A stretch of DNA of 64,000 bases, taken from assembly GCA_020161615.1 (NCBI GenBank), contig JAIUPD010000016.1, forward strand, positions 1-64,000, read 5' to 3'. The notes under the pieces were generated by a model. The model saw only the letters and a list, made by a program, of their open reading frames with translations, had not been told where the DNA came from and searched no databases. A program made the translations under genes and the position numbers. The stretch comes from Pseudomonadota bacterium. GTDB taxonomy: Bacteria > Pseudomonadota > Alphaproteobacteria > Rhodobacterales > Rhodobacteraceae. This document shows, in pieces, positions 1 to 12,077 of this stretch; the first letter of the stretch is position 1, and every line of letters starts with the position of its first letter.

Positions 1-116
1 CATGGCGCGACGACTACAACCACCACCGCCCGCATTCGAGCCTCGACGGCCTCACCCCGCGGGAGTATCACCAACGGTCACAAGAGGACCAAACTCTGAA
101 CAGAGCTAACCTATAA
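1..116 (+). CDS. IS3-family transposase OrfB, C-terminal fragment
   Basis: Frame 3 reads ...WRDDYNHHRPHSSLDG followed by LTPREY, then about 15 more residues to the TAA at 114-116. The pattern DYN-x2-RPHSSL-x2-LTP-x-E(F/Y) is the signature of the C-terminus of IS3-family rve/DDE integrases, just after the catalytic glutamate region. Only about 37 residues are visible because the gene enters from upstream, so neither the DDE triad nor the frameshift signal can be examined. The family is clear; the subgroup (IS407- or IS2-like) is a guess. Confidence 0.8.
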   Translation, partial: WRDDYNHHRPHSSLDGLTPREYHQRSQEDQTLNRANL

Positions 117-142
117 ACGCGGACTCCGAGGGGAGCAGGTCA
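1..142 (+). mobile_element. Right end of an IS3-family insertion sequence (partial)
   Basis: The stretch holds the last codons of an OrfB-type transposase and, after its stop, a segment whose reverse complement begins TGACCTGCTCCCCTCGGAGT. That resembles the TGA(C/A)CTGC start of IS3-family terminal inverted repeats, so the right end is placed at about 142. The left end lies outside the window, so the matching inverted repeat and the target-site duplication could not be checked. The boundary coincides with the point where the neighbouring relaxase loses its own reading frame, which supports the placement. Confidence 0.7.
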
Positions 143-1389
143 GCCTGTGATTGCGCGAGAGGCCCCTCGCGCCTCTGGCCGGACAGACGCAAATATCGCC
201 CGATATCGCCGCGCAAGCCACGCAGCTCTTCGGCCTGTGCCCGGCGCAGTTCCTTGAAATCTTCCTGAAGTCTCGCGCGCACGGCCTGCTGGGCCGCGAT
301 CAGTGCCTCGCGTTCCGCTGCCAGTTCCGCACGGGATTGCAGCGCTTCCGCCTCATTGGCTTTGCGGATTTGCGTGTATTTGCCGGTCAGCCGGTGCCAG
401 AGGCCTTGCAGGCCCTTGGGCAGACGCGCCGCCCGGTCGCGGGTTTCCTGTTCCCATAGCCGTTTCTGGCGCTCGTCCTGTTCCAGCCGCGCTTTGCGGT
501 GCGCGCGCGTCATCGCCTCTTTCTCCGCACCAAGACGGGCCGAGCGATCCGAAAACCGCGTGCGGGATTCGGCGATATGCTGGCGCAGCGCCGGGGTCAT
601 CCGCTCGCCGATCCGCTTTTGGGTATCGGCAACGGATGGCAAATCCTCTCCATCGCCCAGCCGGTCGCGCACCGCCTTGGACTTGAGGTCAAGCACACGC
701 GGCAGCGACTGCACTTCTCCTCGATGATCGAGGACGACGAAGCCGCGCTTGTCGCCGCGCGCAAGGAAGAAGCCGCGTTCCTGCAAGGCCTGATCGAAGG
801 ACCGGGCATTGTCGGAGCTGTGCCATGCCTCCTGTACGGCCTGCCGCGTCCAGCGCGGATCAATGCCGCTGCGCTTGGCCTGCTGCCATTCCGCGAGGCT
901 GAAATTCTCCGGGCTGCGCCCGCCGCTAGGCTGCAAGCCGCGTGGCAGTTTCCAGCCGTGATCGAGGTAGAGATCGCGCGACAGGTCGGTCAGCTGCCGT
1001 TTGAAAAACGGCAGAGGCCGTGCCTTCATTGTGTCCGCGTCGATCCGCGACCAGACGCAATGCGCATGCCGCCGTCCTTCCTTCTCGTGAAAGACGATGG
1101 CGCGGGGCTGGCCATCCAGCCCCAGACGCTGTTCCGCCTGTTCAATCGCCGCCCGGAAAGCGGCGATATCGACCTGAGCTCCTTCCGGTGGATTCAGGCT
1201 CAGCGAGAACAGATATTGTCTGCACTTCGTGCCAAGGCTGATGGCTTCGGCTTCCTTGAAAGCCCCCTGCAATGTGTCCGAGGCAAAGCCGCGCAGCTCG
1301 TGCAGGCTGACATGTTCGTTGTCATCCATCCGCATCAGATGAACGGCGAGATTCTGTCCGCTGCCGCGTTGCGAGCCTTTGAGGATCAT
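106..1389 (-). CDS. Relaxase/mobilisation nuclease, C-terminus truncated by an IS
   Basis: The protein has 427 residues. It opens MILKGSQRGSGQNLAVHLM and carries the relaxase metal motif HEKEGRRHAHCVWSRID at roughly residues 101-117, matching the H-x-(D/E)-x4-H-x-H pattern that binds the metal next to the nicking tyrosine. It would nick one strand at oriT of a mobilisable element. The C-terminal half is charged and probably coiled. The last dozen or so residues (ADLLPSESAFIG) are read out of the IS terminal repeat, so the native C-terminus is lost beyond about nucleotide 143. It overlaps mobC by ATGA and would be translationally coupled to it. A catalytic domain may persist, but the locus looks like a stranded remnant. 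Confidence 0.8.
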   Translation of the reverse strand: MILKGSQRGSGQNLAVHLMRMDDNEHVSLHELRGFASDTLQGAFKEAEAISLGTKCRQYLFSLSLNPPEGAQVDIAAFRAAIEQAEQRLGLDGQPRAIVFHEKEGRRHAHCVWSRIDADTMKARPLPFFKRQLTDLSRDLYLDHGWKLPRGLQPSGGRSPENFSLAEWQQAKRSGIDPRWTRQAVQEAWHSSDNARSFDQALQERGFFLARGDKRGFVVLDHRGEVQSLPRVLDLKSKAVRDRLGDGEDLPSVADTQKRIGERMTPALRQHIAESRTRFSDRSARLGAEKEAMTRAHRKARLEQDERQKRLWEQETRDRAARLPKGLQGLWHRLTGKYTQIRKANEAEALQSRAELAAEREALIAAQQAVRARLQEDFKELRRAQAEELRGLRGDIGRYLRLSGQRREGPLAQSQADLLPSESAFIG

Positions 1390-1823
1390 CGCCCGCCCTC
1401 CGGCTTCATGCCGAGGGCAACCAGCAGCAGACGGCGCATGTCACGCACATCATCCAGCGCCGCGCGCAACTCGGCCTCGGTTTCCGGGGTCATCGGCAGC
1501 GCGCCGATATGCGCCAGATGCGCCATCTGGTTCAGGTTGCTGGACAGCCGTGATGCCCCCAGCAGCGCCAGCAGCTTCGCCAGCGCCTGCCGGTCCTCCA
1601 CCGCCAATCCCGACCGGCGCAATCCCTGCGGTAGCGGCGCGCCCAGCAGTTTGGCCTTGATGTAGCTGCCAAGCGGCACACCCTTGGCCTCATTGACCAG
1701 CCGCGCGCGTTCCGTTTCCGACAGCCGCAGACTGAACGGCGCAGGCCGCCGTTTTGCATCCGGGGCCGGATTGTGGTAGGTTTTACCCGTGTTGACTTGG
1801 GCGAAGGGCTCGCTCAGGGGCAT
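1386..1823 (-). CDS. mobC: MobC-like relaxosome accessory protein
   Basis: This 145-residue protein has the arrangement of plasmid MobC proteins. It has a basic N-terminus, a ribbon-helix-helix-like stretch (FSLRLSETERARLVNEAKG, about residues 30-48) and a C-terminal helix rich in leucine (SSNLNQMAHLAHIGA). MobC proteins bind near oriT and help the relaxase open the strands. It lies directly upstream of the relaxase with an ATGA overlap. The ATG at 1821-1823 has no clear ribosome-binding site and is probably coupled to the small ORF that overlaps its start. The family call is firm; whether the system still works is doubtful because the relaxase is cut. Confidence 0.8.
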   Translation of the reverse strand: MPLSEPFAQVNTGKTYHNPAPDAKRRPAPFSLRLSETERARLVNEAKGVPLGSYIKAKLLGAPLPQGLRRSGLAVEDRQALAKLLALLGASRLSSNLNQMAHLAHIGALPMTPETEAELRAALDDVRDMRRLLLVALGMKPEGGR

Positions 1824-1927
1824 GGCGGCACCGGAGGCTCAGAGGCCTTCCGATGCTCAAGCTGGGCAGTCCAATCCGCCAGAACCTCGAACAATTCGTT
1901 CGAATTCTCGATGAATTGGTCCGCCAT
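1814..1927 (-). CDS. Hypothetical 37-residue protein ahead of mobC
   Basis: A small ORF starts MADQFIENSNELFEVLADW and ends at the TGA at 1814-1816, overlapping the mobC start by 10 bp. It is preceded by a strong GGGGGAGG Shine-Dalgarno sequence immediately before its ATG, which mobC itself lacks. This suggests it is translated and feeds ribosomes to mobC. It has no recognisable domain. It could be a true small mobilisation protein or only a leader peptide. Confidence 0.45.
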   Translation of the reverse strand: MADQFIENSNELFEVLADWTAQLEHRKASEPPVPPCP

Positions 1928-2062
1928 CCTCCCCCACCATCCCGGAACCAGGCCCCTCGGCGGATCTTTCTGCCGGTTCCAAGGGGTTGGCGGCGGCCGT
2001 CGGCTTTCTGGCGACAGGCTGGGCGCCTGGACACGACCGCCGATTGTGTGCCGCTGACGCCC
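1928..2062. other. Intergenic junction between mob remnant and chrA; possible oriT relic
   Basis: No gene is seen here. An inverted repeat, GGAACC at 1944-1949 and GGTTCC at 1975-1980, lies just upstream of the mob genes, where an oriT would normally sit. No nic-site consensus was recognised, so the oriT reading is only positional. The left boundary between mobile and ordinary chromosomal DNA probably falls in this stretch. Confidence 0.25.
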
Positions 2063-3280
2063 TCAGCCCAGGATTCCGAGGCCGATCCCGCCCAGGGCGG
2101 CGGCGATCACGACCCCCCAGGGCGGCATCTTCCAGGCCACCAGCAGAACGAAACAGGCCAGGGCCAGCGTGAGGTCGCGCAGGTCGGTGATGGCGCTGGT
2201 GAAGACCGGGGTGTAGAGCGCGGCGCCCAGGATGCCGACCACGGCGGCATTCGCGCCCTGCATGAGCGATTGCGCGCGGGCCATGGACCGGAACCTGTCC
2301 CAGAACGGCAGGACGCCGATCAGGATCAGGAAGCCGGGCAGGAAGACCGCCACAAGGGCGATCGCGGCGCCGGTCACGCCGTTCGGCTCGGGTCCCAGAA
2401 CCGCGCCGAGATAGGCCGCGAAGGTGAAAAGCGGCCCCGGCACGGCCTGTGCCGCGCCGTAACCGGCCAGGAATGCATCCGGCGTGACCCAGCCCGGCTG
2501 CACCACCTCGGCCTCCAGAAGCGGCAGCACGACATGGCCGCCGCCAAAGACCAGCGCCCCCGCGCGGGTGAAACTGTCGACCACCGCCAGCGCCTGCCCG
2601 TGCCCCGCCAGCAGCGGCAGAAGTCCGAGCAGGCCGAGGAAGACCAGCAGGGCCAGGACCGCCATGCCGCGGGTCACCGGCATGGCGATGGGGCCGCCGA
2701 TGGGCGCGCCCGTGCCGCGGCCGAGGACGAGGCCCAGCGCCGCACCCGCCAGGATGGCACCGATCATCCCGAGGGCTCCGGGCAGGAAGGCCAGCAGCGC
2801 CACGGCGACAACGGCAATGGCCGCGCGTTCCTTGTCCGGGCAGAGGGCCTTGGCCATGCCCCAGACCGCCTGCGCGACGATGGCGACCGCGACGATCTTC
2901 AACCCATGCAGGGCGCCGCTACCGAGGGGGCCGGCGATGCGGGCTGCGGTCATGGCAAAGACCAGAAGCATCAGCGCCGAGGGCAGGGTGAAGGCGGTGA
3001 AGGCCGCCAGCGCCCCCAGCCAGCCCGCCCGCATCAGCCCAAGGGCAAAGCCCACCTGACTGGAGGCCGGGCCGGGCAGGAACTGGCACAGCGCCACCAG
3101 ATCGGCATAGGCGGGGTCCGAAAGCCACTTGCGCCTTTTGACCAGTTCCTCGCGGAAATAGCCCAGATGCGCGATTGGCCCGCCGAAGGAGGTCAGGCCC
3201 AGCTTCAGGAAGGTAATGAACACCTCGCCGGGGGTGCCGCGGGCCGATGCCTGGCGCTCGGTCTGGTCCTGATCCTGCAC
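2063..3280 (-). CDS. chrA: Chromate transporter, CHR family
   Basis: The 405-residue protein is a CHR-family permease. The hallmark FLKLGLTSFGGPIAHLGYF lies at about residues 24-42, followed by the conserved FLPGPASSQVGFALG and, in the second half, GAQ-x-VPGPLFTFAAYLG. It has two homologous halves of about five membrane helices each, the long-chain bidomain form. Family members export chromate from the cytoplasm, although many chromosomal homologues have no proven substrate. No ChrB regulator is adjacent. The first 20 residues are hydrophilic and variable, so the start could lie slightly downstream. Confidence 0.9.
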   Translation of the reverse strand: MQDQDQTERQASARGTPGEVFITFLKLGLTSFGGPIAHLGYFREELVKRRKWLSDPAYADLVALCQFLPGPASSQVGFALGLMRAGWLGALAAFTAFTLPSALMLLVFAMTAARIAGPLGSGALHGLKIVAVAIVAQAVWGMAKALCPDKERAAIAVVAVALLAFLPGALGMIGAILAGAALGLVLGRGTGAPIGGPIAMPVTRGMAVLALLVFLGLLGLLPLLAGHGQALAVVDSFTRAGALVFGGGHVVLPLLEAEVVQPGWVTPDAFLAGYGAAQAVPGPLFTFAAYLGAVLGPEPNGVTGAAIALVAVFLPGFLILIGVLPFWDRFRSMARAQSLMQGANAAVVGILGAALYTPVFTSAITDLRDLTLALACFVLLVAWKMPPWGVVIAAALGGIGLGILG

Positions 3281-3677
3281 GTTTCTGTCCCTGTCTCGCG
3301 TAATCCCAGCCTTGTCGGCGGGTATTGTATCAGCCGCGCGACGGTGGAGGGATGGCTGCGCCGCTGAACGGGCAGGGCGCAGGTCCGGCCCCGTCCCGCC
3401 GGTCGGGCCGCCGACCCTCCGCCGGTCACCCGTCCGCCCGGCATGGCAAATGCAGCACGGGCGCGACCGGTGATGGCCTTGCCGGCCCGGGGCCGATAGA
3501 GCCGAAGAAGCCCGGCTCGCAGGCGTCAGGATCAGTCACCGCGCCGCCTTTGTCCAGACGCGCCCGGTCGTCGAAGGGGACATGGCCTGCGATCCCGATG
3601 CAGGCCGCAAATCGATGCCCGGCAAGGGTCATGCCGCGCCGTCCGCCCGCGACCGTGACGCCTGTTTTCGGGCCGGC
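3281..3677. other. Gene-poor interval between thiD and chrA
   Basis: About 400 bp lack a convincing gene. The longest minus-strand frame (3426-3632, 68 codons, beginning MTLAGHRFAACIGIAGH) has no recognised domain and no clear ribosome-binding site; it could be a decayed gene. No tRNA, terminator or repeat was recognised. The chrA promoter should lie near its left end. Confidence 0.4.
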
Positions 3678-4376
3678 TCAATACCAGAGGTCGAGATGCG
3701 CCTTCGCCTGCCCGCAGGCCGCAGCCAGATCGGCGCCAAGCGCCAGATGCCCGGCGATGGCGCTGGCCAGCGTGCAGCCGGTGCCGCGCCGCGTGCCGGG
3801 CTTGCGGGGCGAGGAAAGGCGCAGGGCCGGGGCATGCGGACGAAAGAGCCAGTCCACGGCCTCGTCCCCCCCGCCATGGCCGCCTTTCAGCAGAACCGCC
3901 CGGGCGCCCAGGGCGAAGAGGGCCGCTGCCAGCCGGTCGGGGGCGGTCGCCTCGGGCAGGCCGGTCAGGCGGGCGGCTTCCGGCCGGTTGGGCGTGATCA
4001 GCGTCGCGCGCGGGAACAGCCGGGCGATCATCGCCGCCTGACCCGCCGCGTCGATCAGCGGCACCCCGGCGCTGGTGGCGAGGACCGGGTCCAGAACGAC
4101 CGGCACCACGGGCAGGGATTGGGCCACGGCCGCGATCACCTCGGCATTGGCCAGCATGCCCAGCTTCGCCGCCCGGACCGGCCCCGCGGCGTGGATCTGG
4201 GCGGCCACCATCGCGCCGGGCACCGGATGCAGCAGGCAACCGCCCGCCGAATCCTGCGCGGTCACGGCGGTTGCGGCAATGCGCGCGGGCAGGCCCAGCT
4301 CGGCCATCACTGCGAGGTCCCGGGCCAGCCCGGCGCCGGTCGAGCTGTCGAGCCCGGCGACGATCAGCACGCTCAT
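3678..4376 (-). CDS. thiD: Hydroxymethylpyrimidine/phosphomethylpyrimidine kinase
   Basis: The 232-residue protein phosphorylates HMP-P to HMP-PP, the pyrimidine partner for thiamine phosphate synthase. It has the ribokinase-like motifs of ThiD: an N-terminal substrate loop (GLDSSTGAGLARDL), an NRPEA element before the centre and the anion-hole signature GTGCTLASAIAGHLA near the C-terminus. It starts at the ATG overlapping the thiF stop (ATGA at 4373-4376). A longer frame exists upstream, but it runs through thiF and is not credible. It is the last gene of the thi operon and lacks the ThiE fusion seen in some bacteria. Confidence 0.92.
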   Translation of the reverse strand: MSVLIVAGLDSSTGAGLARDLAVMAELGLPARIAATAVTAQDSAGGCLLHPVPGAMVAAQIHAAGPVRAAKLGMLANAEVIAAVAQSLPVVPVVLDPVLATSAGVPLIDAAGQAAMIARLFPRATLITPNRPEAARLTGLPEATAPDRLAAALFALGARAVLLKGGHGGGDEAVDWLFRPHAPALRLSSPRKPGTRRGTGCTLASAIAGHLALGADLAAACGQAKAHLDLWY

Positions 4377-5323
4377 TGCCCATCCGCCAGCAGCGCGAGC
4401 CGCGTCGCCCCGCGCGCGGCCAGCGCCGAGGCGCCGCGCCAGGCGCGCAGGCCGCTCGAACAGCAGAGCACCACGCGCCCTGGGGGGATCGGCCATTGGG
4501 CGAGGTCGTCGAGGCTCAGCGCCCGCGCGCCGGGCAGCGTCGCCACGCTGCCCGCCGGACGCAGGTCGATGAGGTGGTCCCCGGGCTCGATCTGCGTCGC
4601 GGCGAGGAAGCCGAAGCCCGGCGCCTCCTCCGCGTCCCGGAAGTCGAAGCCGCCGAAATGCCAGCGTTCCATGTCGAGGGTCACAAGCCGTCCCAGCGGG
4701 CTGGGCGAGAGCCCGATCAGCAGCGTGAGCGCCATCTGCGCCTGCACCGCCCCCAGCGCGGCGACGGCGGGGCCGAGGACCCCGGCGGTGGCGCAGCTGG
4801 CGGCCTGAGCGGGCAGGTCCGGGAAGACCGCCCGGACGGAGGGGGCGGTGCCGCAGAAGGCACCGGCATAGCCTGAGCGCCCCAGGACCGAGGCTGAAAT
4901 CAAGGGCTTACCTGACGCCTTGCAGAGGTCCGACAGCGTATAGGTCACGGCGAAACTGTCGGCCGCGTCGATCACCAGATCGGCCTCGGTGATCAGGGCC
5001 GGGGCGTTGGCCGGGTCGAGCCTCAGGGCCAGGCCCTGTGCGCGGCAGTCGGGGTTGATCTCCGCGGCGCGGGCGGCGGCGAGGGGGGCCTTGGGCTGGC
5101 CGATCTCGGAGTCGCGGAAGAGGGTCTGGCGGTGCAGGTTGCTCAGGGCCACGGTGTCGGTGTCGACGATGGTGAGACGCCCCACTCCCGCCGCCGCCAG
5201 CGCCGGGATCACCGCCGAGCCAAGGCCCCCGGCACCGACCACCAGCACGCGCGCCGCCCGCAACCGCGCCTGCCCCTCGGATCCGACTCCGGCCACGGCG
5301 ATCTGGCGGTCATAGCGGGTCAT
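4373..5323 (-). CDS. thiF: ThiF/MoeB-type adenylyltransferase with C-terminal rhodanese-like region
   Basis: The 316-residue E1-like enzyme has the nucleotide-binding loop VVGAGGLGSAVIPALA (about 27-42), the acidic DTDTVALSNLHRQ motif and the DAADSFAVTY adenylation segment. It would adenylate the C-terminal Gly-Gly of ThiS. Residues from about 235 on resemble a small rhodanese domain with a candidate persulfide loop CSSGLRA. The usual first zinc CxxC of MoeB/ThiF (CYRCLFP) is replaced by SVRAVFP, so the structural zinc is probably absent. It overlaps thiE by 14 bp and thiD by 4 bp. The operon context favours thiF over moeB. Confidence 0.85.
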   Translation of the reverse strand: MTRYDRQIAVAGVGSEGQARLRAARVLVVGAGGLGSAVIPALAAAGVGRLTIVDTDTVALSNLHRQTLFRDSEIGQPKAPLAAARAAEINPDCRAQGLALRLDPANAPALITEADLVIDAADSFAVTYTLSDLCKASGKPLISASVLGRSGYAGAFCGTAPSVRAVFPDLPAQAASCATAGVLGPAVAALGAVQAQMALTLLIGLSPSPLGRLVTLDMERWHFGGFDFRDAEEAPGFGFLAATQIEPGDHLIDLRPAGSVATLPGARALSLDDLAQWPIPPGRVVLCCSSGLRAWRGASALAARGATRLALLADGQ

Positions 5324-5921
5324 GCGCGGCCTCTGCTTTGGTCAGCCATTGCCGGATCCGGGCCTCGGGGTCGGGGGCGGTGACCAGATCGGTGACCACC
5401 GCCGCGACATCGGCCCCGGCGGCGAAGACCCCGGGCAGACGCTCGGCCGTGATCCCGCCGATGGCCACCAGCGGCAGATCGCCGATCATTGCCTTCCAGC
5501 GGGTGACCTTTTCCAGCCCCTGCGGCTGCCAGCGCATCGCCTTCAGCCGGGTGGGCCAGACCGGCCCCAGGGCGACATAGGCCGGGGAGAGCGCCAGAGC
5601 CCGGTCGAGTTCCGCCCGGTCATGGGTGGAGATTCCCAGCTGGGCCCCGGCGCGGGCGATGGCGGCGGTATCGGCGCCGTCCAGATCCTCCTGCCCGAGG
5701 TGGATGAAATCGACGCCCTGATCGAGCGCCGCCTGCCAATGGTCGTTGACCACCAGCTGCGCGCCATGGCGGGCGCAGACCGCGCGGGCGGCGGCGATCT
5801 GGCCGGGTACATCCTCGGCCGCGCCCTTGAAGCGCAGTTGCACCAGGCGCAGGCCCTGCGGCACCAGACGGGCGATCATCGCCGCATCGGGCAGGACGGC
5901 ATAGACGCGGGGCAGCCTCAT
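5310..5921 (-). CDS. thiE: Thiamine phosphate synthase
   Basis: The 203-residue TIM-barrel protein joins HMP-PP and the thiazole phosphate to make thiamine phosphate. Visible signatures include [55 protein letters not shown] and the phosphate-binding VAIGGIT. The usual GPxFxTxTK loop appears in modified form as GPVWPTRLK, which is typical of the shorter alphaproteobacterial ThiE group. It overlaps thiG by 4 bp. Confidence 0.9.
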   Translation of the reverse strand: MRLPRVYAVLPDAAMIARLVPQGLRLVQLRFKGAAEDVPGQIAAARAVCARHGAQLVVNDHWQAALDQGVDFIHLGQEDLDGADTAAIARAGAQLGISTHDRAELDRALALSPAYVALGPVWPTRLKAMRWQPQGLEKVTRWKAMIGDLPLVAIGGITAERLPGVFAAGADVAAVVTDLVTAPDPEARIRQWLTKAEAAHDPL

Positions 5922-6703
5922 GCCAGCCCGTCGAGGCCGAGGTCGGCCATGCCCAGCACGGGGGTCGAGGGCGCCGCCATGTCGCGGGGCGGCATCAGCC
6001 CGGCCTCATGGGCCAGCCGCCCGGCGGCGACCGCCTGGCCGAAGGCCCGCGCCATCGCCACCGGATCGCCCGCCCGGGCCACGGCGGTGTTCAAAAGCAC
6101 GCCGTCAAAGCCCATCTCCATCGCCTGCGCCGCCTGGCTGGGCGCGCCAAGGCCCGCGTCAATGATCAGCGGCACATCGCGGAAATGCTGGCGCATCGCC
6201 GCCAGCGCCTCGGCATGGCGCAGCCCGCGGCCGGTGCCGATGGGCGCGCCCCAGGGCATCAGCACGCGGCACCCGGCGTCCAGCAGCCGTTCGCCGACGA
6301 TCAGATCCTCGGTCGTGTAGGGCAGGACGGCGAAGCCCTCGGCGGTCAGAATCCGCGCCGCCTCGACCAGGGCGAAGGGGTCGGGTTGCAGCGTATCGGC
6401 GTTGCCGATCACTTCCAGCTTGATCCAGTCGGTGCCGAAGACCTCGCGCGCCATGCGGGCCGTGGTCACGGCCTCGGCGACCGAATGGCAGCCGGCGGTG
6501 TTGGGCAGGATCCGGGCGCCGGTCTGCCGGATCAGCGACCAGAAGCCGTTGGCCCCCGGCGCCCCGGCGGCCTCGCGCCGCAGAGAGACGGTGACGACGG
6601 CGGCGCCGGAAGCGGCGACGGCCTCGGCCAGCACCTGCGGCGAGGGGTATTGCGCCGTGCCCAGCATCAGGCGCGAGGGGAGGGGGATGTCGTAAAGCCG
6701 CAT
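5918..6703 (-). CDS. thiG: Thiazole synthase
   Basis: The 261-residue enzyme forms the thiazole ring from deoxyxylulose phosphate, dehydroglycine and ThiS-thiocarboxylate. It shows the ThiG motifs [13 protein letters not shown], the Schiff-base lysine in [35 protein letters not shown], the [13 protein letters not shown] loop and [20 protein letters not shown]. The ATG at 6701-6703 is chosen because it begins the conserved [12 protein letters not shown] and sits just after the thiS stop; 22 upstream codons would run into thiS. Confidence 0.95.
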   Translation of the reverse strand: MRLYDIPLPSRLMLGTAQYPSPQVLAEAVAASGAAVVTVSLRREAAGAPGANGFWSLIRQTGARILPNTAGCHSVAEAVTTARMAREVFGTDWIKLEVIGNADTLQPDPFALVEAARILTAEGFAVLPYTTEDLIVGERLLDAGCRVLMPWGAPIGTGRGLRHAEALAAMRQHFRDVPLIIDAGLGAPSQAAQAMEMGFDGVLLNTAVARAGDPVAMARAFGQAVAAGRLAHEAGLMPPRDMAAPSTPVLGMADLGLDGLA

Positions 6704-6704
6704 C

Positions 6705-6891
6705 TCAGCCCCCCTGCATCGGCGCCAGAACCTCGATCCGGTCGCCGTCCCGCAAGGGGGTTGCGGCACGCTCGGCCGCGGGCACGAAACGGCCGTTCAG
6801 GGCGGTGGCGAGGGCGCTGGTCTGGTAGCCGAGTTCGGTCAGGGCCTCGGCGAGCGTGGTGGCGGTGATCTCGGTGGGCGTGCCGTTCAGG

Positions 6892-6902
<11 letters not shown>
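6705..6902 (-). CDS. thiS: Sulfur carrier protein ThiS
   Basis: The 65-residue beta-grasp protein ends in the required Gly-Gly tail (APMQGG), the site of adenylation by ThiF and thiocarboxylation. The segment [15 protein letters not shown] is typical. It overlaps the end of thiO by 11 bp and precedes thiG by one base, fixing the operon order O-S-G. Confidence 0.94.
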
Positions 6903-9919
<3,017 letters not shown>

Positions 9920-9933
9920 CTGACAGTCCGGCT

Positions 9934-9963
9934 GTCATAGACCAAGGGTCAGGGGTGCGTCAA
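9934..9963 (-). promoter_or_regulatory. Probable promoter of the thi operon
   Basis: TTGACG (9958-9963) and TATGAC (9934-9939) are separated by 18 bp on the minus strand, immediately upstream of the riboswitch aptamer. Transcription would start near 9926, giving the aptamer as the first structured part of the leader. Confidence 0.6.
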
Positions 9964-10018
9964 CCGAGCGCTTCAACCAGCGCGTGCGGGGGGCGGGAGG
10001 GGCCCGCCCCGGCGCGGG

Positions 10019-10494
10019 TCATTCCGGCAGCAGGAAACAGGCGATGCCCGGCACATGCAGGAGCGCGACGCAGCGATCGACCGTCGCCGGGTCGAAATAA
10101 TGGTCCGCGTCCAACAGGTTGAGCGTGCCGGTGAACTGGCCCTTGATCCGCACCGGGATATTCAGGACCGAGCCGCAGCCCAGCGACTTGATCAGCGCGT
10201 GATCGCCAAAGACCAGCGCGATCTCCTCGATCGTGTTGCGGATGAAGCAGCGGCCCTGCTCGATGACTTCTTCGTAGAACGCATCGCGCTCGACCGCCTT
10301 GTCGCCCGAAACGGGATAGGCCTCGGGCATGTTGGTCCAGGCGCGGCGGGCGATCTTTTCGTCCAGCTTCATCGTCGAGACGGTGAAGAGCTTCACCCCG
10401 ATCTCGGCCGCGACATAGGCGCCGAGGGCGTCGAAGGCCTCGGCCCGGGTGCGGGCGTTTTCGAGGGCGGTGGTGAAGGTGGCAAGCGGGGTGG

Positions 10495-10498
<4 letters not shown>
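10019..10498 (-). CDS. GAF-domain protein in a peptide ABC operon
   Basis: The 159-residue cytoplasmic protein is essentially one GAF domain: KLFTVSTMKLDEKIARRAWTN, a central RCFIRNTIEEIALVFGDHAL, then CGSVLNIPVRIKGQFTGTLN and an ending LLHVPGIACFL. GAF domains bind small ligands. There is no attached output domain. It starts at the ATG overlapping the stop of the ATPase gene (10495-10498), making it the last gene of the importer operon. It may sense or modify the imported compound, but the sequence does not say. Confidence 0.75.
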
Positions 10499-11246
<748 letters not shown>

Positions 11247-11250
<4 letters not shown>

Positions 11251-12077
11251 GTCGAAGCCCATTTCGAGCGGTCGAGCACGGGCAGCTCGTCGCGGGTTTC
11301 GTTCATCCGGGGGACGGCGGCCAGCAGGCCCTTCGTATAGGGGTGCTGCGCCGCGTGCAGGTTCTTGGCGTCGAGGGTCTCGACCACCCGGCCCGCGTTC
11401 ATCACCATCACCCGGTCGCAATAGCGGCCGACCAGATGCAGGTCGTGGCTGACCAGCATCAGCCCCATGCCGTTCTCGCGCACCAGCTCGTCGATCAGGT
11501 CCAGCACTTGCCCCTGCACGCTGACGTCCAGCGCCGAGGTCGGCTCGTCGGCGATCAGGATCCGGGGGCGGGGGATCAGCATCATGGCGATCATGATGCG
11601 CTGGCCCATCCCGCCCGAGACCTCGTGCGGGTAAAGGCGCATCACCCGTTCGGGGTCATGGATGCGCACCGCGTCCAGCATTTCGACCACGCGGGCTTTC
11701 AGGGCGCGGCGGGGCAGGCTTTCGTGGGTGCGGAGCGCCTCCTCGATCTGGCGGCCCACGGTCATCACCGGGTTCAGGCTGAACTTAGGGTCCTGCATGA
11801 CCATCGAGATCCGAGCGCCGCGGATCTTGCGCATGGCACGGTCCGAAAGGCCCTGCAATTCCTGCCCCTCGAAGAGCATACGGTCGGCTCTGACCTTGCC
11901 CGGTGGGCGCACCAGACCCAGGATCGCGCGGCCGGTCATCGACTTGCCCGAGCCCGATTCGCCGACGATGCCCAACCGTTCCTGGCCCAGCGCCAACGAG
12001 ACGCCATCGACCACGTTGACCGGACCCCGGGGCGTCGGGAAGGTGACGGTGAGGTTTTGAATGTCCAGCAGGCTCAT
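11247..12077 (-). CDS. Dipeptide/oligopeptide-type ABC importer ATPase (DppD-like)
   Basis: The 276-residue ATPase has Walker A GESGSGKSM, MVMQDPKFSLNPVMTVG, the signature segment EVSGGMGQRIMIAMML and Walker B ILIADEPTSALDVSVQ. SGGMGQR instead of SGGQ is common in DppD/OppD. The C-terminal HPYTKGLLAAVPRM is the family's oligopeptide-transport extension. It overlaps both neighbours by four bases, forming a tightly coupled operon. Confidence 0.9.

Noticed and set aside
1853-3367. Long open frames on the strand opposite to chrA and other genes
   Set aside because: High GC content opens antisense frames; these encode low-complexity Arg/Gly/Ala/Pro-rich or Gln/His-rich sequences and lack conserved domains.
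3426-3632. A 68-codon minus-strand ORF between chrA and thiD
   Set aside because: It has no recognised domain, no clear ribosome-binding site and no homologue I can name; it was kept only as a note on the interval.
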